64,000 nt of DNA from Bacillus sp. V5-8f. GTDB taxonomy: Bacteria; Bacillota; Bacilli; Bacillales; DSM-1321. This document shows positions 38,559 through 47,524 of this stretch, piece after piece (position 1 is the stretch's first letter; every line of letters begins with the position of its first letter). The DNA is taken from NCBI RefSeq assembly GCF_002863565.1, contig NZ_PGUW01000001.1:62001-126000 (forward strand), written 5' to 3'. The notes under the pieces were generated by a model. That model was not told the origin of the DNA. It saw only the letters and a program-made list of their open reading frames with translations, and did no database searches. Position numbers and translations under genes: made by a program.

Positions 38559-38621
38559 TTAGTCTTTGACTACCTCCGTAGCTACTGCAACTAGCACAGT
38601 CGTTATCACTTCTTCCCACAT
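38559..38621 (-). CDS. 20-aa hydrophobic peptide
   Basis: MWEEVITTVLVAVATEVVKD is a short membrane-active-looking helix with acidic ends. AGGAGGAGGTGAAGGG immediately before the ATG is among the strongest ribosome binding sites in the window. The ORF precedes the Cys-rich peptide gene by 54 bp. Confidence 0.5.
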   Translation of the reverse strand: MWEEVITTVLVAVATEVVKD

Positions 38622-38820
38622 CTTCCCTTCACCTCCTCCTATGATCACTCACGACAGAAATATAATTATGACGTCAGTTATTTTATCCTCGGTATGGCAG
38701 TATTACTTGGCATGACTAAGTTTTACTTTGTTATGCTTAGTACGATTTAGTTATGGCGTGAGATTAGCCAAAGAAATGTCGTGAGTTTGATTTTGCAGTC
38801 TAAGCAAAAGGGATTAGTTT

Positions 38821-39129
38821 TTACCCCTGCTGATTTAGAAACTTGTCCGAAACGGTTTCTCCATTCTTTAACCAAACCGTGTACAGCCATTTTCTTGAAG
38901 ACACTTCTACCCCAATCCCAGCGATCCATTCATTCGCCTCTTCATCAATGTACAGCATGGTTTCAAACAACAACGGATCAGGCAACATATTCATGTGCTC
39001 TCTTGGAATGAGGCTTTCATAGATTTCTTCATGGCACAGTTCAATTCCCTCAAAACTAACTTTTTCTCTTTGGACCTCCACTTGAAAATAGTGTTCTAGC
39101 GTAGTTATAAACCAATCAATTTCTTTCAC
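38821..39129 (-). CDS. hypothetical protein, 102 aa
   Basis: The GTG start is 7 nt behind AGGAGGG. The product (MKEIDWFITTLEHYFQVEVQ ... EWIAGIGVEVSSRKWLYTVW) is acidic, soluble and without signal peptide or known motif. A hairpin (39155-39186) precedes it. Function is not recognised. Confidence 0.65.
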   Translation of the reverse strand: MKEIDWFITTLEHYFQVEVQREKVSFEGIELCHEEIYESLIPREHMNMLPDPLLFETMLYIDEEANEWIAGIGVEVSSRKWLYTVWLKNGETVSDKFLNQQG

Positions 39130-39154
39130 CTGTTTACCCTCCTAAAAATGAAAA

Positions 39155-39186
39155 TAGCCCTAACTCCTCGGAAGGAATTAGAGCTA
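39155..39186 (-). terminator. hairpin upstream of the 102-aa gene, possible attenuator
   Basis: TAGCTCTAATTCCT and AGGAGTTAGGGCTA pair on the minus strand, followed by TTTTC. It stands right before the ribosome binding site, so it may be a leader attenuator or a second terminator behind the S-layer gene. Confidence 0.45.
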
Positions 39187-39249
39187 ATTAATCCTATACA
39201 CTAATATAATATAATCTTATTTTTCTAGTTGATTCGTTTTCCTTACCAA

Positions 39250-39289
39250 AAAGAAAAGCCCCGCAGAGATTTCTCTCCAAGGGACTTTT
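39250..39289 (-). terminator. terminator of S-layer gene
   Basis: On the minus strand AAAAGTCCC...GGAGAG and CTCTGCGGGGCTTTT pair (with G-U pairs), followed by CTTTTTGG. It lies 47 bp behind the stop. Confidence 0.8.
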
Positions 39290-39335
39290 CTGTAAGTTTT
39301 GAATGGTGACTAGCACCTATCATAAACTATACTAA

Positions 39336-42300
39336 TTATTGAGCAACATTTGTATCAGTTGCAGAAGTAGACGTGTTTGCCTTACCTGCTAAATCTTTGA
39401 TTTTATTAGCATCAATAGATACAGTTACGCTACCTGTAGTTGCTAAATCAGCACTTAAGTTTAATACTAATTTGTTATCATCTGCAGTTCCAGTAGCAAC
39501 TGTAGCAACTACTTGACCTGCGTCTACAGCACTACCTGTTAAAACATAAGTACCAGGAGTTATTGCAGCTAATTCTGAATCATCGATCTTTTCTGAGAAA
39601 GTTAATGTAATTGTACCATTAGCTGTACCGTTAGCATCATAAACAGCACTTGTTAACGTTGGTGCATAGTTTGCTGATTGAACTAAAGCTACAACATCAA
39701 CGAACTTACTGCCTGTAGCAGATAATCCTAATACTACAGAGTCACCAACTTCAACGTCACGTAGACCACCTTCTACAGTATAGTCATCACCATCTCTATC
39801 AGTTGCATCATATACTTCGCCGTCAGTACCTAGCTCGTATACTACGCCATTAACTGTGATTTCGCCTTCTCCTACGTTAAGGTTTGTAACTTCACCAGTA
39901 ACAAATCGTGCAGTATTTGAAGCGAACTGAAGATCAGTTACAATAGTACCTGCTTCATTAACTTTGATAATAGCAACTGAACCTTCTACTACAGAATCAG
40001 CATTGCTATCTTTTACTTCGTAAGTTTTCTTCACACCGTTAACAAGTGCAGAAATACGAACGATATCACCGTCAGATTTAGAAACAGAAGTGATTAATGC
40101 AGTCAACTCTTGATCGTCAGCTACACTATCATTATAAGTAACTAAGTGAGTTACTTCTCCATCTTCGTTGTAGTATACTTTAGCTTGACCAGCTAAAATA
40201 TCTACGCCTTCTTTCTTTAACTGGCCCCATGTTGTAACTTCTACATCATCTGCGTCTGGATCAAAGAATTTGTCTGCTCTAGATACATCGTATACTAGTG
40301 TGCTATCTTGAAGCTTATGACCATTTGCATATTTATCATCTTCGTCAATGCTAGTAGTTAAAGTTGCAGCAGAAGTGATAAATGTTAATTCATTAACTTT
40401 ATTGTTAGAATCTTTGTTAACTTTGATAACGTTATTAGTTTGCTCTGTAGCATCATTAGTATCATCTACACCATCACCATTAGCATCTACAAACACAGGA
40501 GTTGCATAATCTTGAAGGTCAGCTACTAATTCACCGTATGTTCCAGCTTCGTTAACTGCAACAATAAATCTTGCATTAGCATTTGAAGTTGCTTTAGTGA
40601 ACGTTGTTGGACCAGTGAAAGCAGAAGCATAGATAAATTCGTCAATCTCTTGAGCTGCGTTTCCAGGGAAGTTATCATCTACTTCATACTCAACTTCATC
40701 AGCTGCAGTTTGAATTGTGATTTTATCTAATGAATCAATTGCAAAATCATAAGTTTCTTCTTCACCTTTTGAATTTAAACCATCAAATTCAGCTTGGAAG
40801 TCACCTTTAGCGTCAATGTAACCAAAGAATTTATCTTGTAGGTATAGAGAGTCAGCGTTAGTGTCTACATCCGCTACGTTACCTACTACATAGATAAGTT
40901 CGCCTTTAGCATCGAAGTATAATGATACATCTCCACCAGCTTGAAGTTGCTCAGCTTCTGTATCAGTTAAGTTCTCAAAGTCTCCATCTTCATTCAGATA
41001 TTTCACAGGACCATACGCATTAGTATAATCGTAGTTTTTACCGTTGAAATCGAATGAATCTTCAAACACGTCCTCAATTTTGCCTTTAGCATTGTTATCA
41101 AGTACGTATGCGAAACCATCTTTGCTATATGCATCCGCATTAAAGAATAATAAGTCGTTTGGCTTAACATCTTTAATTGAAATTTGTTTTCCTTCTGCAT
41201 TTACAATAACGTAATCTTCAAGGTCTAATTCATCTGAATCATAACCTAAAGCATAGTTACCTTCTACTTGTTTAACCAAGATTGGGTTGTCTGTATTGTT
41301 ATAAGCATAGATACGCTCTACATCGCCTGAATCATTAAAGATAAGTTTTGCGTAGTCATATTCTTTACCTACAATGCTAGCTACTCCGCTAGTTCCAGTA
41401 GTAGCGTTGTTATTATGACCGACAAGTTTCACTTCAGCTCTTGAACCTGTAGCACTTGAGCCTTCATTGATGATAACTTGAACATTTGCAGCTAAGTCGT
41501 ATTCAACTTCTTCGTCAATTGTTTCAATTTCATCGTTTTTATTTACTTTAATTGCATCGTAAACAACTTTTTCAGTGTCATATTCGTATTTTACTAGGTT
41601 TTCTTCACCATCAAACCATACACGAATCACTTGACCTAAAGCTTCTTGGAAGTTGAAATCAGAAGTTGTAGGAACATCAAGTCTTACATAATCCGGGCTT
41701 CCGTTGTCAGAATCCCCATCATTGTATTCAATTGTTGCTGTACGCTTTTCAGAATCAACGTCTACTACACGAGCTAATCTATCTTCATCAAGATAAGCTG
41801 GACGAACAAATTTACCTACTACCACTTCACCAGCAACAGTAACAGTGACTGAATAATCTGTTGCATATGCAAGTACTGGATTATCTCTATTAGCATCGTC
41901 GTGTGCAAATAACTCAATTTGAGCACTCTTACCGTCAGATGCAAGTTTAACTTCTTTCACACCAAACTGCGCACCTGATTTTGAATTTTTGATAACGATA
42001 TCGGAAGCTTGAACTCCAGATACTTTTTGGTTGAAGTTAATTACTAAGTTTTTGTTTGCAGCGTCAAGTGCACTTACACTTGTAATTGCAAGTTCTGGCA
42101 ATTCAGCAATCTTCTTAGTAGCAGCTTCGTTAGCAGCATCAAATGCAGCTTTAGCTGATCCTACGATTGTTTCTTCAATGCCAGATTCAATAACTGCACG
42201 AAGGTCTTTTTGTTGTGCGTCGTAAACTTTTTTCAGTTCAGCTTGAGCAGCTTGAACTTGTGAACGAGATTGAGCAGCAGCGATAGTAGCTTCTGCTTTA

Positions 42301-42710
42301 GCGGCAGCTTTTTCTACTTGTAATTCAAGAGCATTGAATGACTTTATGTAGTTCAGCGCGCGGCCAAGCAAGTGGCTTTGACGTACTTGTGCAAGTTTAG
42401 CTAGAGCTGCAGCTTTCTTGCTAGCATTCTTTTCGTTCTTATTTACATATGCTACTGCATATTTGTATTGAGCTTCACCTTTTTTGTAAGCTGCGTAAAC
42501 AACTGAGCGGTCTACTAGAGTACCGTCTGCAACGTATGGCTTACTGTAAGAGTACATTGCATTGTACATTACTGTTAAAGCTCTGCTGACTTCGCGGTCA
42601 ACAGCCGATAATTGAGCAGCCTCTGTGTTTTGAGCAGGAGCAGCAGCTACGAAACCAGAAGCAGCGATAGCGGAAGCAGTTGCGATTTTGATTGCTTTCT
42701 TTTTGTTCAT
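39336..42710 (-). CDS. SbsC-type S-layer protein
   Basis: This 1124-residue secreted protein starts MNKKKAIKIATASAIAASGF with a signal peptide cleaved near TEAAQ. Residues 32-220 are alpha-helical and rich in Ala, Lys and Tyr (SRALTVMYNAMYSYSKPYVA; AVAYVNKNEKNASKKAAALA), matching the N-terminal wall-polymer-binding part of Geobacillus SbsC. There are no SLH motifs. The rest is beta-rich and acidic with Ig-like (Big_5) domains near residues 225-315 and at the C terminus (PTLTSAVYDANGTANGTITL). No Cys is seen. I use the ATG at 42710 behind GGGAG instead of the upstream frame to 42788. It has its own promoter and terminator and should be very highly expressed. Confidence 0.93.
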   Translation of the reverse strand: MNKKKAIKIATASAIAASGFVAAAPAQNTEAAQLSAVDREVSRALTVMYNAMYSYSKPYVADGTLVDRSVVYAAYKKGEAQYKYAVAYVNKNEKNASKKAAALAKLAQVRQSHLLGRALNYIKSFNALELQVEKAAAKAEATIAAAQSRSQVQAAQAELKKVYDAQQKDLRAVIESGIEETIVGSAKAAFDAANEAATKKIAELPELAITSVSALDAANKNLVINFNQKVSGVQASDIVIKNSKSGAQFGVKEVKLASDGKSAQIELFAHDDANRDNPVLAYATDYSVTVTVAGEVVVGKFVRPAYLDEDRLARVVDVDSEKRTATIEYNDGDSDNGSPDYVRLDVPTTSDFNFQEALGQVIRVWFDGEENLVKYEYDTEKVVYDAIKVNKNDEIETIDEEVEYDLAANVQVIINEGSSATGSRAEVKLVGHNNNATTGTSGVASIVGKEYDYAKLIFNDSGDVERIYAYNNTDNPILVKQVEGNYALGYDSDELDLEDYVIVNAEGKQISIKDVKPNDLLFFNADAYSKDGFAYVLDNNAKGKIEDVFEDSFDFNGKNYDYTNAYGPVKYLNEDGDFENLTDTEAEQLQAGGDVSLYFDAKGELIYVVGNVADVDTNADSLYLQDKFFGYIDAKGDFQAEFDGLNSKGEEETYDFAIDSLDKITIQTAADEVEYEVDDNFPGNAAQEIDEFIYASAFTGPTTFTKATSNANARFIVAVNEAGTYGELVADLQDYATPVFVDANGDGVDDTNDATEQTNNVIKVNKDSNNKVNELTFITSAATLTTSIDEDDKYANGHKLQDSTLVYDVSRADKFFDPDADDVEVTTWGQLKKEGVDILAGQAKVYYNEDGEVTHLVTYNDSVADDQELTALITSVSKSDGDIVRISALVNGVKKTYEVKDSNADSVVEGSVAIIKVNEAGTIVTDLQFASNTARFVTGEVTNLNVGEGEITVNGVVYELGTDGEVYDATDRDGDDYTVEGGLRDVEVGDSVVLGLSATGSKFVDVVALVQSANYAPTLTSAVYDANGTANGTITLTFSEKIDDSELAAITPGTYVLTGSAVDAGQVVATVATGTADDNKLVLNLSADLATTGSVTVSIDANKIKDLAGKANTSTSATDTNVAQ

Positions 42711-42799
42711 CTTTTTGAAGTTCTCCCTTCGGTATTTAAAGTAGTCCGCCGAAGTAGGCACCAAGTGACCAGTTTCAACGGCTATCAAACTTAACGACT

Positions 42800-42828
42800 A
42801 TTATACTAGTTAACTAAGGAAATAACAA
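42800..42828 (-). promoter_or_regulatory. sigma-A promoter of the S-layer gene
   Basis: On the minus strand TTGTTA and TATAAT are separated by exactly 17 bp. The transcript would start near 42793 and have a leader of about 83 nt. Confidence 0.65.
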
Positions 42829-43444
42829 CCTATAATGCTATATATTTCTTTTAACTAGTAACAAAGTCTTTTCTATTACAAGAGTTGAACTGGAAATTAC
42901 CAAGTCCTTCTTGCAATTCCTATATTATTACAAAACCATAGGAAATTCTAGCTTTTTTTTGTAATTATTACGCGTTTTGGCTTAGTAATAGTTTCCAGTT
43001 ATGGTTAACTAAACTAAAACAAACCTGTGTTTGTAATAATAGTGAAATCCTCTAGAAACAAAACACCTTATTAAGATATGTAAATAAAGCTAAGATATTA
43101 CAATTTGTAGGTAAATAGTTTGTAAACCTTTTGTTATACCACCTCCGTGTTAATTCCCTCATATCTGCTGTTGTGTATGACTGGTCAGTTCACTCCTGTT
43201 TATAGTAGCTACACACCAATAGTACATACGTTACTTCTGATTTATTCTTATTAAGAATGGCTTATTTGTGACATACTTACACATTATTATTCAAATCAGT
43301 CAACCCAACGCATACTCCCGTCTAAATTACAAATCCTTTCTTTTATAAAACAACGTTGGTCTTCCGTCTCACTCCTTCACTGAAACATACTGCCGCCTTG
43401 CAATTCCTCATAAATACAACATCTTTCTTTATGCTTCTATAATT
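42829..43444. other. gene-free region upstream of the S-layer gene
   Basis: Very AT-rich, with several ACTAG/TTAAC motifs and no ORF. It probably contains more promoter elements of the S-layer gene. Confidence 0.5.
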
Positions 43445-43485
43445 AAAAAGAGGCGTTCGATCGTCCAAAATCGATAGCCTCTTAG
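43445..43485 (-). terminator. terminator after the SbsC-like paralogue
   Basis: On the minus strand AAGAGGC and GCCTCTTTTT enclose about 23 bases, themselves partly pairing (ATCGAT/ATCG). Confidence 0.85.
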
Positions 43486-43500
43486 TTATCTATTGAGTTA

Positions 43501-44823
43501 TTACTTTATATTCAGAGTAATGTTTGGTTTTAATAAGTTACGATTTGGCGATTTATCCACTGAAACCGTTGAAGCATTAGTTCCAGCCGATAGGTTATGC
43601 CTGTTTGCAAAGGAATTCCAAAAACCAAGGTTTAAGTCGCGCTCGCTATAACCTGATTCACCATCCATTTCAACATAATATTGAACAGGGCTATCCGCCT
43701 GCCAGTATTCACTGGTTGCTATACTAACCAGATCCCTTCCTGTAGGCTGTCCGGCCTCGTTCAACTCGGGTGTTACACGGATTTCCGATGTCGGGATTAC
43801 TCTTTCGTATAGCTTTATCATGACATCAGCTGGTTTAATTGATGTCGCCAAGGGTTCACCGTACGAGAAGATCAATTGGGTAGGATTTGCTTGATTTATT
43901 ATTGCTTCTTTTAGCTCCGGACTGACATTATCAGTTAAAGCCACTTCATGATTTGAAGGTGATGCGTCCATACCATATTTGTCCTTTAGCCCAGTAATCG
44001 ACAGAGAGTGCTTTTTTGTTTCTGATATCGTTCCCTGTTGTAAGGATATTTGAATCGTGGACTGGTGTTTCCCTGAATTGACCACTTTAATGATGGAATT
44101 GCTCGGCAACGCGTTTCCATTAATCTTGTACTTATTTTTGTTCATTGCAGAAGCCATGCTTACTCCGGCAACATCAGAAACAACAATATTAATTATGTTA
44201 TATTTTGTTTCGGTTACGTCCAGCACCCGGGGCGGCTGTGTATCGTGCAAAATCCGGTCCAGTTCTTCAGAAAAATGATACATGTACTGGTATTTATTGA
44301 TAAGATTACGCCTTACATCAGAGCTATAAATTTTACTTAGTGCTGTTTCCATTGCTTTAATCAAGCCCAGGTTCTTATCAAACTCAGCCTTTAATTGGTT
44401 TCGGTTATAGGTATCTTTCGCTAATATCGTTTTTGTATATTCGATGTGTTTATGTACGTTCGAGGCTGCATAGAGCGCATTGTTAAAGTTTGTTGCGCGG
44501 TCGATATAGACTTTCACTTTTTGCAGGCGCTTCTGAAGGTCTGTTTTTGTACTGGATGAAGGCAAGCTGTTCACTGCTTTTAATGCGGAAGCATAGAGGG
44601 ATTTTGCTGTTGTCAGTTCTGTGGTTATGACATGATAGCGGCCAATTGTTGTATAAAGTGTATGCAACCGGTAAGCGGCACTTTCGGCTTTGGAAACCAT
44701 ACTTTTTGCAGAGCTGACACTTACTGCGGCAGATACCGGCTGGGGTGCTGTTGAAATATAAGCGCTGGAAACTATAACGGCGGAAGAAATAATGGATAAC
44801 ATTTTCTTATTGTTTATACGCAT
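43501..44823 (-). CDS. SbsC-like secreted surface protein (short paralogue of the S-layer protein)
   Basis: This 440-residue protein has a signal peptide (residues 1-32, MRINNKKMLSIISSAVIVSS...). A helical domain (about 35-190) resembles the N-terminal part of SbsC-type proteins, with repeats such as SAKSMVSKAESAAYRLHTLY and SSSTKTDLQKRLQKVKVYID. Two Ig-like segments follow (VLDVTETKYNIINIVVSDVA; NPTQLIFSYGEPLATSIKP). It is much shorter than the main S-layer protein, so it may bind the same wall polymer without forming the lattice. The gene stands upstream of the S-layer gene with its own terminator. Confidence 0.8.
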   Translation of the reverse strand: MRINNKKMLSIISSAVIVSSAYISTAPQPVSAAVSVSSAKSMVSKAESAAYRLHTLYTTIGRYHVITTELTTAKSLYASALKAVNSLPSSSTKTDLQKRLQKVKVYIDRATNFNNALYAASNVHKHIEYTKTILAKDTYNRNQLKAEFDKNLGLIKAMETALSKIYSSDVRRNLINKYQYMYHFSEELDRILHDTQPPRVLDVTETKYNIINIVVSDVAGVSMASAMNKNKYKINGNALPSNSIIKVVNSGKHQSTIQISLQQGTISETKKHSLSITGLKDKYGMDASPSNHEVALTDNVSPELKEAIINQANPTQLIFSYGEPLATSIKPADVMIKLYERVIPTSEIRVTPELNEAGQPTGRDLVSIATSEYWQADSPVQYYVEMDGESGYSERDLNLGFWNSFANRHNLSAGTNASTVSVDKSPNRNLLKPNITLNIK

Positions 44824-45203
44824 ATGGATTTACCTCCCGTTCATATAAATTACTGTGGCAAGAAACTGATGGACAAGTCCATTATACCCCGCTCCAGTTA
44901 CTCCTTCTGCCCTACAATAGTAGGAGGTTTTCGACAGAAACTTTTATTAATCAAACGTTTGATTAAAACATGAAAAAACCTAGTTCCTTCATTAATATAT
45001 TATGAAACCAGCGTGAAATTTTTGTAAAAAAATGTAGAAATTTTTCTACAATAAAAACTACTACCTGTTTTTGGTAAAGCAAGGGTTGCTTCTCAAACCT
45101 TTCATTGATTTCACCCCAAATACAACCTATACAAATTCATGTCGTTTAAAAGCAAAAGTTTATATGGTCAATAAACATGTGAAAATCCGTTTAGAGCTAA
45201 CCC
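44824..45203. other. intergenic region upstream of SbsC-like gene
   Basis: There is no ORF. It holds a perfect 20-bp palindrome (44947-44966) and the promoter region of the SbsC-like gene, which I could not place exactly. Confidence 0.5.
44947..44966. promoter_or_regulatory. 20-bp perfect palindrome, candidate operator
   Basis: TTAATCAAACGTTTGATTAA lies 124 bp before the start of the SbsC-like gene. Its core is identical to the palindrome at 30623-30640. Confidence 0.45.
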
Positions 45204-45255
45204 AAAAAGAGGAACCAGTAGTACACCCGACTTAGCGCCTGTGCCCACTGGTTCC
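45204..45255 (-). terminator. terminator of the glucosaminidase gene
   Basis: On the minus strand GGAACCAGT and ACTGGTTCC are perfect 9-bp arms, followed by TCTTTTT. It lies directly behind the stop. Confidence 0.85.
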
Positions 45256-45267
45256 TTCCTTTCATTT

Positions 45268-47289
45268 CTATTTTAATTCCCGAACAACATAACTCGCACT
45301 AACCCAACCGGTAGTATCATCATCCAGCTTAATTTGATACCACTTTTTTGTGGAATCCATATATGGCGTACCATCCTCTTTCAGGACCAGTTGTACATAG
45401 GTGTTTAATGCCAAGCCATTGCCGATTTTTTCTGCGGAGGCAGTCGGCTCTGTACGGACGTTCAGCGGATTGCCTGTAGTTCTGCCTAAATTAGCGACCA
45501 ACATAAATTGGTTATAAACATCAAATTTGATATCTTTTGTCCAATAGATGTTTTCATCAACACTTATCTTAACCCAAAAATCATTTTGTTTTTCAAGCAG
45601 CAGGAATATTGTTCCCTTTTTAATCGGGTCAACCAGTGGCTCTCCATCTTTTTCTTCATATATTACTAGGTCCTTTTTGGCCACGGCCTGTATGTGATTC
45701 GGGAATATATCGGATTCTGCAGGACGGCTTGGTGCCTCAGGTATGATTGTATTAGCTATCACTGCTGCATAATGGCTACTGTTGAAACCTATAATTTTCG
45801 CCATATGATCAGCTATTTTCTTGCCCCATAACGGGTCGCTTGCATAATAATAGTTCATGCCTTCACTATTTTCGTTAACCCGTGCATTTTTTAAGTTCTT
45901 TGTACTAAATCCAAGATAGGCACCCTTGTACTTCCAGTTTTCCGGATTCAAGTACGTCGTCTTCATTTCACGGGCTATGTATTCGATGTTTTGATCCACA
46001 CTGGCAAAACGCACTGCGGCTACATAAGGGCTTGCATCATAGGCTCCAAACCCAAATAAGTTCATTTTTCCTTGAGAGATCAGCGAGGTTCCAAAAGCAC
46101 TTTCGTGTATCGCGTGGGCTGCAAGGTAAACTGCATTCACTCCGTACTTGTTTCCAGCATCTATAAATGCCTGGCCTTTCTCGGTCAACACACTCGTTTT
46201 CTTTGTTAGTTTCACGTAGGATGCGATATAATCATCGATTTGTTTGGCAGTGACATTTGCTGGTTTTCTTAGGTCCACAAATTGATAACCCGTTCTCGAA
46301 GTCAATGGATCCCCTGTTTTTACCTCTTGGACATAGTCGCCCGGCACATACCCTGTCTTTCCGCTGTAGGTCACTTTATACCAACCGTTGGAAAGTTTAT
46401 GTGTTGGAATAATGATTTTCCCCTTTGGAAGCACCACAAGGGAAGCAGCAGACCAATCGGCTATCTTCCTCACATTAAGGTCCGCCGAAACTAAGAAAGT
46501 TGTTGCCACAGGTATTTTCACCTCCACAGGCGGAGTATATACTGAAAAGTCACTCTTATAAAAATAGCCCGTTTTCCCGCCATAGGTCACCTTATACCAG
46601 TTTCCGATATTCCTATCAGATAAGACCAATGTGCCGGTTGGTATTTTTACAAGTTTCTTATAGGCATTTCCGTGGCTTTGATATACATATGTATCTTTTA
46701 GCGCTTTATATGTTGTGCTCTTAAACGTTTTTAATACACTTTGATTTACATTTGTTCCTTCTATAAATACATTTTTCCCATTAAAAGAAACCCGGTACCA
46801 TGTCTGGCCAATGCTATTCACCACTTTTTGCGTGGAATATAACCCATTATCGGCAGCAATTCTATAAACCTCTTTTTGTTTTGTATCCGGTGTTGGATAA
46901 AGGCTGCTTTGTTTATTTGTGATGTAATAAGTTCCCTTCATATTCGTATACTGATAATATTCTTTCAGTCCGCCATTGACCCACCCTGTTGCCGTCTGGT
47001 TCTTTCCGCTGTTCGTATATACATATGAAACTTTATACCAATTACCCATTCGTTCAGCGGACAACACCGTTTTGCCTGCAGGGATTTTTAAAATAGATTT
47101 AAAGTTTGTTCCCGCACCGGATCTTAGGTCCAAAACAGCAGTAGTTTGATAGGTAGTTTTGGGAAATTGCACCGGATTAACGGTTTCTGCCTGCCCTATA
47201 TTCAGTACACTTTCAGGTGCGAATGCCGCTCCAAAAAGCAGGGCAGCGGATAGCACCAAGGTTTTTCCTGTTTTTTTCAATAGTTTCAC
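45268..47289 (-). CDS. SH3-domain N-acetylglucosaminidase (GH73-type autolysin)
   Basis: This 673-residue secreted wall hydrolase has a signal peptide (residues 1-35) and at least four SH3b units: about 45-108 (LDLRSGAGTNF), 195-250 (GNWYKVTYGGKTGYFYKSDF), 262-322 (LNVRKIADWSAAS) and 595-670 (NPLNVRTEPTASAEKIGNGL). The glucosaminidase domain spans about 365-510, with YGVNAVYLAAHAIHESAFGT containing the catalytic Glu396, then NLFGFGAYDASP. It resembles LytD/LytG-type enzymes that cut GlcNAc-MurNAc bonds. It is monocistronic, with a strong terminator behind it. Confidence 0.93.
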   Translation of the reverse strand: MKLLKKTGKTLVLSAALLFGAAFAPESVLNIGQAETVNPVQFPKTTYQTTAVLDLRSGAGTNFKSILKIPAGKTVLSAERMGNWYKVSYVYTNSGKNQTATGWVNGGLKEYYQYTNMKGTYYITNKQSSLYPTPDTKQKEVYRIAADNGLYSTQKVVNSIGQTWYRVSFNGKNVFIEGTNVNQSVLKTFKSTTYKALKDTYVYQSHGNAYKKLVKIPTGTLVLSDRNIGNWYKVTYGGKTGYFYKSDFSVYTPPVEVKIPVATTFLVSADLNVRKIADWSAASLVVLPKGKIIIPTHKLSNGWYKVTYSGKTGYVPGDYVQEVKTGDPLTSRTGYQFVDLRKPANVTAKQIDDYIASYVKLTKKTSVLTEKGQAFIDAGNKYGVNAVYLAAHAIHESAFGTSLISQGKMNLFGFGAYDASPYVAAVRFASVDQNIEYIAREMKTTYLNPENWKYKGAYLGFSTKNLKNARVNENSEGMNYYYASDPLWGKKIADHMAKIIGFNSSHYAAVIANTIIPEAPSRPAESDIFPNHIQAVAKKDLVIYEEKDGEPLVDPIKKGTIFLLLEKQNDFWVKISVDENIYWTKDIKFDVYNQFMLVANLGRTTGNPLNVRTEPTASAEKIGNGLALNTYVQLVLKEDGTPYMDSTKKWYQIKLDDDTTGWVSASYVVRELK

Positions 47290-47524
47290 TTCCTAAAAGA
47301 TTAATATTTACAATAAAAAGGGTAGCCTGATTGTCTACTAAAGGTACATTCAATAGGCTATTTGTTATGTATATGGATTATATTCTTGGAAATGTCATGA
47401 TTTTCTAGTTAATTTTACCATAAATATCGTACTTATTTCAGCTTCAGGCAATAATTTAACGTGATAAAATAAATTAATAGACTTAAGAATTTCGAATTTA
47501 AAGAATAAAAGAAGGAGGACGGCG

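Noticed and set aside
39336..42710. SLH anchoring domains in the S-layer protein
   Set aside because: Looked for at both ends; no SLH motif is visible. The N terminus fits the SbsC type instead.
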